Below, piece after piece: positions 1 to 10,100 of a stretch of 37,612 nt of DNA (position 1 is the stretch's first letter; each line of letters starts with the position of its first letter). Made by a program: the position numbers and the translations under genes. The notes under the pieces are model-generated. The model was given only the letters and a program-made list of their open reading frames with translations, did no database searches and had not been told where the DNA came from. The DNA is from Actinomycetota bacterium. Lineage in GTDB: Bacteria; Actinomycetota; Aquicultoria; JACQXZ01. The DNA lies in NCBI GenBank assembly GCA_016208465.1, contig JACQXZ010000029.1, positions 1 through 37,612 on the forward strand, written 5' to 3'.

Positions 1-162
1 AGAGAAATTTATTCTCTAAATTAAATCTTATAATATTTTATTGTTATTTAAATTGTCAATAGGACTGAGTCCCTATTTTTAATCGGGACTTGACTAGGAC
101 TGTCCTAGGACTTCAAGCTTATTTGCAACTGAGTACCTTGTAGCTCGTGATTTGATGAGTTG

Positions 163-325
163 TCATTCTGCATCCCCGATCAGGTCGAGGACATGCTTGA
201 TATGCAGCCTGCCCCGTATTTGATACGGAGGATTCAGTCTTTATGAATCCCCGCTTTTGTGGGGACGACGTCTAGATTCCCGCTGGAGTTTATCCCGTAC
301 TTGATACGGGGCAGGAATGACATCC
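163..325. repeat. Intergenic palindromic repeat cluster (CCCGTAcTTGATACGGG motifs, 'ATTCCCGC...GGCAGGAATGACA')
   Basis: CCCCGTATTTGATACGG (~210) and CCCGTACTTGATACGGGGCAGGAATGACA (~294-323) are self-complementary and resemble intergenic GTCATTCC...GGAATGAC repeats; no convincing ORF. Confidence 0.55.
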
Positions 326-363
326 ATTGATTTATGCTTAACAAAGCACTAGAAATCAAAATA

Positions 364-1875
364 TTAATTTTTCTGATATATATTAGCAGTCTTCAAAATA
401 GCCAGTTCGCCGGGATGCAATTTAGAAAATCCCTTTTCTTCTGCCGTGTTTTCTATTTCTTTATACATCTTTCGGATAACTTTTGTGTCATAAATATTTC
501 TTATTTCAACTTCATAGCCGCTCATCGGCCATAAAAATACGTAATCTATCTTGTTTTTCTTAATAAAACCTGTTAATTCATCCGCTCTTGAGGGCAATAA
601 ATAAACCTGTTCCTCTTTTATTTCTGAATAATATAAGAAAACAGGCGGTTTAAAAGGCATCGCTATCCTTTTTCCCTTTCCAACAACTCTATCCACAAAA
701 TCACTTAAATTTTTCAACTGGGCCTGATATTCCGAACCAAGAGGCACAATCTTCTCATAACGATAAGCATCAAATTTGCCCATATTAAAAACACTCAAAA
801 TTAAAATAATTGAAATGAAAGTTGAACCAGCTATTTGTGATTTTTCTTTAAATTTCTGATAAATAAAATTCCAACCAAAAGCGCCTATTATAGCAATAGA
901 CGGCACACCCTGATAAACAAACCAAGACAGTTTGCGGGAAGAAAATGTAGCGACCAGATAAACTATTAAAAACCAAAGCAACGGGAAAACAAGAGGATGC
1001 TGGTATCTGGCAGAATCATCCCGATTATCACGTAAAGAAGCATGTAGATAATAAATAATTCCTATAATAAAACCACTCAAAATAACATAACCAAGTTCAA
1101 CTGGCATAAATTCAAAATAATAACTAAAGAATTTAATTCCTTTAAAATAGGTTTTTACAAGCCACGGATCAAATATAACCCTTAAAATTCCTTTGTTCAT
1201 ATTGTTGCCCTGACTGACAGAAGAAGCATAAAAAAGAAACCACCAAAACGACAACCCAAAACCAACTATGCTTTGAATAAACAAATCTTTTAATTTAAAA
1301 AGTTTGCGGGTAAAAACAAGATAAAAAAATAAAATAGGAGTAACAAGCGCCGTTGACTCTTTTGTTAAAATTCCAAGACCGTAAAAAACACCGCTTGTAA
1401 CATTCCTGTTCTTTAAGAAAAAGTAAAAAGACAGAACCATAAACAAAGTCATCAATGTATCTTGCTTAATCCAAACACTATAAAAAACATAATATGGCAT
1501 CACGGCTAAAAAGAAACTGGAAAGAAGAGCAACTTTTTCATCAAAAAATTCTCTGGACAAAAAATAGAAAGCTATTATTAAAATTAAAGCAAGAACAATG
1601 GTCGAAGCAAAAAAAACAGATTCCTTGTAACCAAAAATCTTAGCAATTAATGCGAGAAAGAAAATATAAAGAGGCGGATGCTTGAATCCAATCGTATTAA
1701 AACTATAATTTGCCAGCAATCTCCTGACTTGAATCAAATTATCAACTTCATCAGCATTAATCATAGCAGGAAAATGAATGAAGCGAAAAAGAATGGCAAA
1801 ATATCCGCCAATTATTAAAATAGCAAGAAGAATTATAAAATTCCTCTTGCTCTCATCGTATTTTTCTTCCAGCAC
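364..1875 (-). CDS. Multi-pass membrane glycosyltransferase, GT39/PMT (ArnT-like) family
   Basis: 503 aa with many TM segments, N-terminal 'MINADEVDNLIQVRRLL' and 'KHPPLYIFF' motif typical of GT39 proteins. Confidence 0.75.
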   Translation of the reverse strand: MLEEKYDESKRNFIILLAILIIGGYFAILFRFIHFPAMINADEVDNLIQVRRLLANYSFNTIGFKHPPLYIFFLALIAKIFGYKESVFFASTIVLALILIIAFYFLSREFFDEKVALLSSFFLAVMPYYVFYSVWIKQDTLMTLFMVLSFYFFLKNRNVTSGVFYGLGILTKESTALVTPILFFYLVFTRKLFKLKDLFIQSIVGFGLSFWWFLFYASSVSQGNNMNKGILRVIFDPWLVKTYFKGIKFFSYYFEFMPVELGYVILSGFIIGIIYYLHASLRDNRDDSARYQHPLVFPLLWFLIVYLVATFSSRKLSWFVYQGVPSIAIIGAFGWNFIYQKFKEKSQIAGSTFISIILILSVFNMGKFDAYRYEKIVPLGSEYQAQLKNLSDFVDRVVGKGKRIAMPFKPPVFLYYSEIKEEQVYLLPSRADELTGFIKKNKIDYVFLWPMSGYEVEIRNIYDTKVIRKMYKEIENTAEEKGFSKLHPGELAILKTANIYQKN

Positions 1876-1935
1876 ATTTTCACCTAATGATTTACCTTAA
1901 TCATAATAGCCTACTATTATCTCTTTAACTGAATC

Positions 1936-1962
1936 TTTGACAGGCGAGACGCCTGCCCTACT
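1936..1962. repeat. Short palindromic repeat (GACAGGCGAGACGCCTGCCCTAC family)
   Basis: Self-complementary GGCGAGACGCC core; related copy at 28187-28245. Confidence 0.5.
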
Positions 1963-1969
1963 TAATACC

Positions 1970-2539
1970 TTAACATAATGGCTTACATATTATTTCTTTA
2001 ATCTTTAAATCAAAAAATCTTTGGGTATTAGCCGGCTTTATCACTAAGGCAGTATCAGCGCCCCGGCCCGTGCCGGCAATCGCAACAACATCTTCAGTAG
2101 TATGAATCAAACCCGCATCGGTTGCCATCATTGTAATTTCTATAGCCACTTTTGTCCCTTCGCCAAAAACTCTAAGTGTGTTGGCGATTATATCTTCCAG
2201 TTCATAGGTGTTGAACTTCATCCTTACTGCTCTTCCTATCCCGCCAAATGAATGAAGAGAAGTTAAAATTTTTCCACCGTTTTCTTCTATGGTTTTCCTC
2301 TTGGACCCTTCTAGCTCCTGAATATTAATATGAGCAAATCCAGTTGAGTGAGTTACCGCCACCAGATTATAACCTTTAAAAACTTCCGAGGCTTTAACTG
2401 CTGAATCTCCTTTGGTGGTCGCTATAAGAATAGATTTAATCCCTAACTCATCTGCCCGTTTTTTAGCCAGAGAAATTGTTTTGTCAGTGTTCTCGGGACC
2501 TTTTTTCTCAAAGTAAACCGTTGAAGTTGTAGCGTCCAT
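1970..2539 (-). CDS. Stand-alone pyruvate kinase alpha/beta (C-terminal) domain protein
   Basis: 189 aa: 'TISLAKKRADELGIKSILIATTKGDSAVKASEVF', 'GRGADTALVIKPANTQRFFDLKIKEIICKP'; matches PK_C-like stand-alone proteins. Confidence 0.8.
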   Translation of the reverse strand: MDATTSTVYFEKKGPENTDKTISLAKKRADELGIKSILIATTKGDSAVKASEVFKGYNLVAVTHSTGFAHINIQELEGSKRKTIEENGGKILTSLHSFGGIGRAVRMKFNTYELEDIIANTLRVFGEGTKVAIEITMMATDAGLIHTTEDVVAIAGTGRGADTALVIKPANTQRFFDLKIKEIICKPLC

Positions 2540-2542
2540 ATT

Positions 2543-3850
2543 TCACCCTATTACTTTAAACAAAGGAGCTGCTATCTGTTTTTTTCGGGAAATCACTCCC
2601 GGTAAAAACACACTATTATCAACCAGCTCGCAATTAAATGCTTTCTCCGCCAGCTTTGTCTTGCCGACTGCCAATAACTCTGTTCCTTCCCTGATTATAT
2701 CTGTAATCATTAGAACAATTAATTCAAAATCTTTATCTTTTAATTCTTTGTTCATTTCGTCAAAAATCTCATTTTTCCTTCTAAGAATCCCTTTTGAATT
2801 TGTGGTTTCAATCTGCCCTATTCCAATTTTAACATCTGAAAAATTGTAAACTTTAAAATCAGAATTTAAAAGATCCGTGGCTGATAAAGAAGAAACATCA
2901 GAACACTCGTCATACATTCTGGCGCCAAATTCAAACCAGTCAATTCCCGCAATCTTGCTTAAGCGTTCAACTATTTCTTTATCTTTTTGCGTTGCAGTTG
3001 GTGATTTTAGCAGAACGGTATCGGAAAGAACTGCCCCTAACAATATTCCCGCAATATCTCTTGGAATATCAACCCTAAGTTCATTAAATCTTTCCGTAAT
3101 TATAGTTGAAGTTGACCCCACCGGTTTGCTGATTACTAATATTGGTTCAGGCGTCTGAAGGTCTCCTAAATGATGGTGGTCTATAATTTCAATAATAGAA
3201 GCCTCTTTTATTCCGTCTGCTGATTGGGAAATTTCACTATGATCTAAAATAATAACTCTTCTCTTTTCAGGATTAACCAAATTGGTTCTGGTAACAATTC
3301 CAACCAAACGATTACTTTTATCCACTACCAGCGCTTCTTTGTGAGGAGATTTTAAAATATCTTCAATTGTTTCGCTTAAAATCTCTTCTTCATCAACAAT
3401 AAAGATATTATTTTCCATAATCACAGATGCTTCCTGTGAAGCAACTGTTTTGAAGTCTTCAAGATTTAAATTTTTGATATAGTTATACGCGATTTCCCGC
3501 TCTGTTACTACACCTAAAGCAATATTGTGCTCATCAACAACCGGGACAGATCTGATATTATGCTCATACATCAATATACCAATATCACGCACAAGAGTAT
3601 CCGGCTTAACACTTATAACTCCCGGTGTCATTATATCTTTAATTCTAATTTTAACATGATCAATTTTTCTAGGCGCCGGAAGATTAAACATATCGAGAAC
3701 AAACTGGGTTTCCTGATTTAGATCCCCTAAGCAAACTGCCTCGTATTCAAGTTTATCCAATTTGTTTTTTAAATAAGCGTAAGCAATTGATGAACAAATT
3801 GAATCTGTGTCCGGATTTTTGTGACCCAGAATATAAGTTTTTTTAAGCAT
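2543..3850 (-). CDS. ppaC: Manganese-dependent inorganic pyrophosphatase with CBS domain pair (family II, DHH/DHHA2)
   Basis: 'ILGHKNPDTDSICSSIAYAYLKN' N-terminus, CBS pair, 'IIDHHHLGD' DHH motif, C-terminal 'LLAVGKTKLAEKAF...LPGVISRKKQIAAPL'. Confidence 0.92.
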   Translation of the reverse strand: MLKKTYILGHKNPDTDSICSSIAYAYLKNKLDKLEYEAVCLGDLNQETQFVLDMFNLPAPRKIDHVKIRIKDIMTPGVISVKPDTLVRDIGILMYEHNIRSVPVVDEHNIALGVVTEREIAYNYIKNLNLEDFKTVASQEASVIMENNIFIVDEEEILSETIEDILKSPHKEALVVDKSNRLVGIVTRTNLVNPEKRRVIILDHSEISQSADGIKEASIIEIIDHHHLGDLQTPEPILVISKPVGSTSTIITERFNELRVDIPRDIAGILLGAVLSDTVLLKSPTATQKDKEIVERLSKIAGIDWFEFGARMYDECSDVSSLSATDLLNSDFKVYNFSDVKIGIGQIETTNSKGILRRKNEIFDEMNKELKDKDFELIVLMITDIIREGTELLAVGKTKLAEKAFNCELVDNSVFLPGVISRKKQIAAPLFKVIG

Positions 3851-3901
3851 CTTAACCTCATTATTATTGACTCATCTAGATTAGATAATTCTTTCCCTAT
3901 T

Positions 3902-4324
3902 CTCTCCCCTCCCTTGATGGGAGGGGATTAAGGGGAGGGTGTGTTAAAAATAATTAGTTCTTATCGCCTCTAAAACACCCTCTGTATTAGTTAAGACTTC
4001 ATTATTCCAAAACCTTAGAACTTTGAACCCCTGAATTTTAAACCATTCATCTCTTTCATTATCTTTCTCTGTCTCTTCTGAATGTTGACCACCATCCACC
4101 TCGATAATTACTTTCTTTTCAAAACAAACAAAATCAACAATATATTTTCCGATAGGCTCCTGTCTTCTGAATTTCATCCCTTCTAATTGCTTAGCTCTTA
4201 GATGTCTCCATAACAATCTTTCTGCATCAGTCAAATTCTTTCTTAATTGCTTTGTTATGTTCTTGATTTTGACATTCACATCTTAACACCCTCACCCTAA
4301 CCCTCCCCCATCAAGGGGGAGGGA
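3902..4324 (-). mobile_element. Putative DUF559-nuclease element A (about 423 bp) with terminal inverted repeats
   Basis: End 1: CTCCCCTCCCTTGATGGGAGGGGATTAAGGGGAGGGTGTGTTAAAA (3902-3947). End 2, reverse complement: CCCTCCCCCTTGATGGGGGAGGGTTAGGGTGAGGGTGTTAAGA (4282-4324). The ends are inverted and similar, and flank a DUF559 ORF. Confidence 0.6.
3944..4279 (-). CDS. DUF559 (Vsr-like/PD-(D/E)XK) endonuclease-domain protein
   Basis: 111 aa: 'LRKNLTDAERLLWRHLRAKQLEGMKFRRQEPIGKYIVDFVCFEKKVIIEVDGGQHSEETEKDNERDEWFKIQGFKVLRFWNNEVL' is a canonical DUF559 pattern. Confidence 0.88.
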   Translation of the reverse strand: MNVKIKNITKQLRKNLTDAERLLWRHLRAKQLEGMKFRRQEPIGKYIVDFVCFEKKVIIEVDGGQHSEETEKDNERDEWFKIQGFKVLRFWNNEVLTNTEGVLEAIRTNYF

Positions 4325-4341
4325 AATATATCCAATAATTA

Positions 4342-6474
4342 TTATCCTTCAACTTTTTGAAGCGGAGCATAGTTTAAGAGCAGTTTTTTCTTACCTTCGG
4401 ATACAAACAAAACTGTTACTTCGTTTTCACTTTTTACTTCAACAATCTTACCCTTGCCCCATTTTTTATGAACAACCTCATCGCCAAGTGAAAACTCAAA
4501 AGATGCATTCTCTTCTTTTGAATCATCCTTGTCATCTGCAATGCCAGCTAAATCAACAGGATTAACTAATTCTTCAGGAATCTCCTTTAAAAACCGGGAG
4601 ACTGGATTATAATTAGTGTTTCCATAAAGATCGCGGCTCCAGCTATGAGTTAAATATAACCTTTCTCTAGCTCTGGTTATTCCAACATAACATAAACGCC
4701 GTTCCTCCTCCAGTTCGATCGGGTTGCCTAACGATCTGATATGAGGAAATACACCATCTTCCATCCCAACCATAAAAACAACCGGAAATTCCAATCCTTT
4801 TGCATTATGAAAAGTCATTAGTGTTACCGCGTCGGAAGCTTCACTATAATTATCTATATCTGCAATTAACGAAATGCCTTCCAAGAATTCATCAAGAGTT
4901 TTTTCAGGAAAAACAAGTTGAAACTCTTTTACTACAGCAATAAATTCTTTTAAGTTTTCAATTCTCCCAAGAGCTTCAATCGTTTGTTCTTTTTCATATT
5001 GAGCCAGATACTTTGTTTCTTCAAGAATTTTATTTGTTAATTCTTCAATCGAACAGCTATTTTTAACCGCAATATAATTATCAATCATATTAACAAAATT
5101 CTTAATATTCTTTTTTGCCCGATCAGAAAGCTGAAAAATTTCATCAGATCGTTTTAAAGCCTCAAAAAAAGCTATTCTGTTAAGCAGTGCAAATTTATCA
5201 ATCTGGGCAATTGTGGTATCGCCGATTTCTCGCCTTGGTTTATTTATTATTCTTTTCAAACTAACTGAATCAAGCGGATTTGAAACTACTCTCAAATAGG
5301 CAAGAATATCCTTGATTTCCTGCCGTTCATAAAACCTGACTCCTCCTACAATTTTGTAGGGCAGATCTCTTCTGATAAAAATTTCTTCAAAAACCCTCGA
5401 CTGAGCGTTAGTTCGATAAAAAACAGCAAAATCATTATATTTTCTGCCTTCGGTATCTTTTAAACGCTTAATTTCAGATTGGACAAACAAAGCTTCGTCA
5501 TGTTCATTTTCAGCCTGATAAACAGTAACCGACTCGCCTTTCGCGTTAGCTGTCCAAAGCGTTTTGGGTTTACGCCCGACGTTGTTTTTAACCACATAAT
5601 TCGCGGCTTCTAAGATCGTATTGGTTGAGCGATAATTCTGCTCGAGTTTTATAATAACAGCTTCGGGGTAGTCGCTTTCAAATTCCAAAATATTCCGAAT
5701 ATCAGCTCCGCGAAACCGATAAATACTCTGATCGTCATCGCCAACAACACACAAATTACGATACTTAGCCGAAAGAAGATTTACTAAAACATATTGAGCA
5801 TAATTAGTATCCTGATATTCATCAACTAAAATATACTTAAATCTGTTCTGGTATTTTTCCAAAACATCAGGAAAAATATTAAATATATTTACTGTCAACA
5901 TAATCATATCATCAAAATCAACAGCATTATTCTGATAAAGTTTTTCCTGATAAAGCTTGTAAACTTCAGACGCAATCTGTTCAATATAACTAACTGCTTT
6001 TAAGGCATAGGTGTCTGCGTCTATCAATTCATTTTTCGCGTTGCTTATAATTGATCTTATAGCAACCGGCGAATACTTTTTGGTGTCATAATTTAAATCG
6101 CGGAGACAATTTCTGATTAATCTTGTCTGGTCATCCTGATCGTAAATAGTGAAATTGCTTTTATAGCCTAATTTTTCAATTTCGCGGCGCAGGATTCGGC
6201 CGCAGGCTGAATGAAAGGTGCAGATCCACATATTTTCGCTTATTCTGCCAACTAAAGATTCTATTCTTTCTTTCATTTCACCGGCAGCCTTGTTGGTAAA
6301 TGTTATCGCAAGAATGTTATAAGGATTTACTCCTTGGGATTGAATAAGATAAGCAATCCGGTGGGTTAAAACTCTGGTTTTTCCTGAACCCGCGCCTGCA
6401 AGAATTAAAAGAGGACCTTCCGTTGAAGTAACGGCATCTTTTTGAACTGGATTTAAGTTTTCTAGTAATTTCAT
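4342..6474 (-). CDS. pcrA: UvrD/PcrA-type ATP-dependent DNA helicase (SF1)
   Basis: 'LNPVQKDAV', 'ILAGAGSGKTRVLTHRIAYLI', 'VDEYQDTN', 'VVGDDDQSIYRFRGADIRNIL', 'LEQNYRS', 'TMHNAKGLEFP'-like motif, 'YVGITRARERLYLTH'; C-terminal PcrA-like tail. Confidence 0.95.
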   Translation of the reverse strand: MKLLENLNPVQKDAVTSTEGPLLILAGAGSGKTRVLTHRIAYLIQSQGVNPYNILAITFTNKAAGEMKERIESLVGRISENMWICTFHSACGRILRREIEKLGYKSNFTIYDQDDQTRLIRNCLRDLNYDTKKYSPVAIRSIISNAKNELIDADTYALKAVSYIEQIASEVYKLYQEKLYQNNAVDFDDMIMLTVNIFNIFPDVLEKYQNRFKYILVDEYQDTNYAQYVLVNLLSAKYRNLCVVGDDDQSIYRFRGADIRNILEFESDYPEAVIIKLEQNYRSTNTILEAANYVVKNNVGRKPKTLWTANAKGESVTVYQAENEHDEALFVQSEIKRLKDTEGRKYNDFAVFYRTNAQSRVFEEIFIRRDLPYKIVGGVRFYERQEIKDILAYLRVVSNPLDSVSLKRIINKPRREIGDTTIAQIDKFALLNRIAFFEALKRSDEIFQLSDRAKKNIKNFVNMIDNYIAVKNSCSIEELTNKILEETKYLAQYEKEQTIEALGRIENLKEFIAVVKEFQLVFPEKTLDEFLEGISLIADIDNYSEASDAVTLMTFHNAKGLEFPVVFMVGMEDGVFPHIRSLGNPIELEEERRLCYVGITRARERLYLTHSWSRDLYGNTNYNPVSRFLKEIPEELVNPVDLAGIADDKDDSKEENASFEFSLGDEVVHKKWGKGKIVEVKSENEVTVLFVSEGKKKLLLNYAPLQKVEG

Positions 6475-6541
6475 AAAGTGTATTATAGGATTTGAAAGGC
6501 AAAAAGTAAACGGAGGATTTTAAATCGGAGTTTTTCCTTAC

Positions 6542-6859
6542 CTACAAGCAAAAAGAAATTTCTAAATCACCAATCTGCAACAACCTATGTCCTTCAAATA
6601 CGGTGAGAATTTCAACATTATTTTCATTAAGCCTGTAGACGATTCTATAATTCTTGAATATCAACTCTCTTATGTCGGGATTGGCAATTTCAGGTACGGT
6701 CCTGCCCGCCCTCGGTTTGTCAGACAACACTGCTTCTGCGCGTCCAATAAGTTGATCGATGAATTTTGCTGCCCGCTCCGGGCTGGCTTTCGAAATGTAG
6801 TCTTCAATTTCCGTCAATTGCACAAGGGCTTCATGTGTCCAGATTATCTTCTGCAACAT
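6542..6859 (-). CDS. RelE/ParE family toxin
   Basis: 105 aa: 'IIWTHEALVQLTEIEDYISKASPERAAKFIDQLIGRAEAVLSDKPRAGRTVPEIANPDIRELIFKNYRIVYRLNENNVEILTVFEGHRLL' is typical RelE/ParE. Confidence 0.92.
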   Translation of the reverse strand: MLQKIIWTHEALVQLTEIEDYISKASPERAAKFIDQLIGRAEAVLSDKPRAGRTVPEIANPDIRELIFKNYRIVYRLNENNVEILTVFEGHRLLQIGDLEISFCL

Positions 6860-7143
6860 TATTCCTTGCTTCTTCTGGCTGCTAATGCCGCTCTGATCTC
6901 CTCAGTACCGTAAGTCCTTCCGTTTTCGGCATCTGATATTCCTCTGCCAACAGAATCAAGGAAAGATTTTCTATATACCAATTCATCGTAGTCGCTTGGT
7001 GACAATAGCACTCCGGCCGGTTTGCCATTCTGCGTAATAATTAGAGGATGTCCCGTATTCTTGAGACCTTTGAACCACTTGGAGATACTTCTCTTAAACT
7101 CAGCAATTGGAACAATATCACGTGTGATTGAAATAGGTTTCAT
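6859..7143 (-). CDS. Phd/YefM family antitoxin
   Basis: 94 aa: 'DIVPIAEFKRSISKWFKGLKNTGHPLIITQNGKPAGVLLSPSDYDEL'; 1-nt overlap with the toxin ORF. Confidence 0.9.
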   Translation of the reverse strand: MKPISITRDIVPIAEFKRSISKWFKGLKNTGHPLIITQNGKPAGVLLSPSDYDELVYRKSFLDSVGRGISDAENGRTYGTEEIRAALAARRSKE

Positions 7144-7312
7144 AATAGCTCCTTATTATGACTCATATAGTAATCTTATTATAGATCAAAATAAAATCCA
7201 TATCAAGTTCTTATTTTTTTCAAATTTTCTCAAAAATGTAATGATTATAGTAATTATTTAATAAAGTAACTTGCCGCAGAAACCAGAGAGTTTAAGATTA
7301 AGACTCCTTGAT

Positions 7313-10100
7313 TTAATCATTCACGTTAAAATATATACTCTTCTCACTTCCATAATAAGATTCATATACATGCTGATATATCAAACCACATTTTTGATGG
7401 TATATCTTATCAGTGAATACCGGTGGCAATCCCTCAAGCATCTCCTCAATGCACAATTTTACAGCCGCGCGAGATTGTTGTTTCTTGCGCCAATCTAAAA
7501 CCAGTTTTCCTGATTTAAGTTTTTCGAGTAAATTATGAGCTATCTTTTTAATAGATATAATATCTTTTTGCGTCATTTTAAGCGGTGGATTAACCAATAA
7601 GTCAAATATAGCAAGCTCTTCTTCAGTTAAGTTCTCTGTAAGCGCCCGTTTTTCTTCTTCATTTAAGCCTTCAACAAATTCAAGTAATCGTCTGTAATAC
7701 TCTTCCACATTCATTGAACCGGCATTGTATTCGTCAATTAATTGCTGGAATTTTTCCATATAATCAATCCGTGTTTTATTAAGCATATATAAAGCATGTA
7801 ATCTAATCTCGGCTACTTTTCTTAACTGTTCAGCCGATATTCGTTTGCGTCCTTTGTTAAATTGTTCTTGCAATTTCTCAAGATCAATTTTGCTCAGATC
7901 AAGTATTCTTCTTGTCTTGTATGGTTCTCCTCGCCCCTCCAAAGAAATATGCCTTGCCTCAACTCTTACCGATTTATCCAGTAATTCCGAAATCTTTTTA
8001 AGCACATCAGAGACATCAATCATTGGAGAAATTGACCCCAATTTATCTGCCAAAACCTGCAATAACTTTACAACTGGCTGGAACTCGCTCGCAGATGTAT
8101 CAGGCAATATTGCCTTATAGATTTTCTGAATAATTGCATTTTTTTCTTTAAATACAGATTGTCGTTCTTCATTTTCCAATATACACTCAACTGCATCATC
8201 TATTAAACCAATGCATTCTAATCCTTCTGCAATGATTATTTCTGACAATAATGTTCCCCAATCATCTAGCAACTCCATCATTTCCTGAATATTCTGTCGT
8301 AAATGTTCTATTAATTCAGATTTTTCAATAATTGGCGTATCAACTCCGCCTTCTCCCGTGGAAGCCGCATAAATTGCCAATGCTTTATTCAGGTTATGAA
8401 GCACTCCAATATAATCAACTATCAATCCTACAACTTTGTGTTCGCCAAATACCCGGTTAACCCGGGCAATGGTCTGCATAAGAGTATGATTTTTCATTGG
8501 CTTATCGAGATAAATTGTAGAGCACGAGGGGACATCAAATCCCGTCATCCACATTGCACAGACAAAAACAATCCTTAAAGGATCATCTGGATCTTTGAAC
8601 TTTTCATCAAGAGATTCATTATTCATTCGCCTGCGATGCGGTGCAATATCCACTCCTTTTGTTTTTAAGTCTTCGACTTCATTCTGAGATTGCGATACCA
8701 CAACATACTGTCGCTTTATCATCAATTGCCTGTTTAAAATTATAAATACTTACATAATCGCCAAAGACTTCTTTGGTTTTCTCTTCGCCTACAATAAGTG
8801 GTGTTCCGGTAAATGCAATAAACCCTGCCTTTGGCAAGGCATTGCGCATATTCATAGCAAATATGTCATATTGGGTTCTGTGGGCTTCGTCAGTTATAAC
8901 GACAATATCGAAACGTTCAGAAATCACCGGGTGTACTGTCTCCTTTTCTGTTCTGAATTTTTGAATAGTTGTAAAGACATAACGATGGTCTTCTTTTAGC
9001 AATCGCCTTAAATCCTCGCTTGTTTCAGCCCATTCTTGTTTTCCTTGAATAACGCCTGAACGCACAAATCGTTTATAGGTCTGCTTGTCCAGCTCGTTTC
9101 TATCGGTTACAACTACAAATGTCCAGTTACCCGGTATTTTTCTTAAAATCTTCTGTGAAAAGAAAATCATTGATTCTGTTTTCCCTGAACCCTGAGTGTG
9201 CCAGAAAACTCCGAGTCGTCCCTTATTCTTGTTCATCTGGAGAAATGCTTTTATCGCATTTTCGACTCCTAAATACTGGTGGTTTTTAGCAATAATTTTA
9301 ATGGGACCGTTTTTCTCTTCCTTAAATAAAGTGTAGTTTTCGAGAATATCCATAAACCGGGCTTTTTCACAAACGCCTCTGATAACTGTATCAAGTGAAA
9401 CAACACCTTTTTCGCCTTCATTATTAATTCGTTTCCATTCGCTGAAATAGTCCCATTCTGCAGAGATTGTCCCAACCCGGCTTTGACTGCCATTGGAAAG
9501 GATAATCACTCCGTTAAACCAGAATACCTGTGGAATGGTTGATTTATAATCCCTTAAATTCTCATCGTATGCTTTCTTAAGATTCCGATGAGATGCCTTT
9601 AACTCCATAAAAAGAAGCGGGATACCATTAATAAATCCAAGAAGGTCAATCCTTCGGGTATACATTTCCCCTGAAACCCAGAATTGTGAAGCTAAAAAGA
9701 AATCATTGTTTTCTATATTTACCCAGTCAATAACTTTTATTCGTTCTGAAACCTGTTCGTTTTTATTATTTAGGTAAGAGACAAGCGCTCCATTTTTAAG
9801 AAGGTCAAATACTTCACGGTTTGCCGAAACCATTCCCATCAAACTTCTATCAGCAGTTAGTATCTTTATTGCTTCATCAAGGACAGTTTCAGAGATGTCT
9901 GGGTTGATTTTTTTCAGTGAAGGTTTAAGTTTTGAAACCAAAACAACATCTGCTTTTGTCTCCCTGCCAAGAGAACTTTTTCCATTTTCATCAAACTCAT
10001 AAAAACAGTTCTGGACAGACCAATCAAGTTGACTGAATAATTCAATTGCCGGTTTTTCCACTAACGCAGATTCTGAATAGTCGCTATTTTTGGGCGTCAT
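7313..10100 (-). pseudogene. hsdR: Type I restriction enzyme R subunit (HsdR), disrupted by internal deletion and frameshift
   Basis: N-part ORF 8679-10100 has nuclease and RecA1 motifs ('FMELKA', 'VFWHTQGSGKTESMIFF', 'TDEAHRTQYDIFAMNMRNALPKAGFIAFTGTPL') and ends '...FKQAIDDKATV'. C-part ORF 7313-8725 resumes in another frame at '...VVVSQSQNEVEDLKTKGVDIAPHRRRM...CAMWMTGFDVPS...LMQTIARVNRVFGEHK'. The intervening RecA2 start expected in HsdR is absent. Confidence 0.85.

Noticed and set aside
334-534. ORF 334-534 (+) as a gene
   Set aside because: Antisense to the end of the GT39 gene, low complexity, no family resemblance.
4282-4324. Target-site duplications flanking the DUF559 elements
   Set aside because: No convincing direct repeat could be identified at either element; boundaries are uncertain by a few bases.
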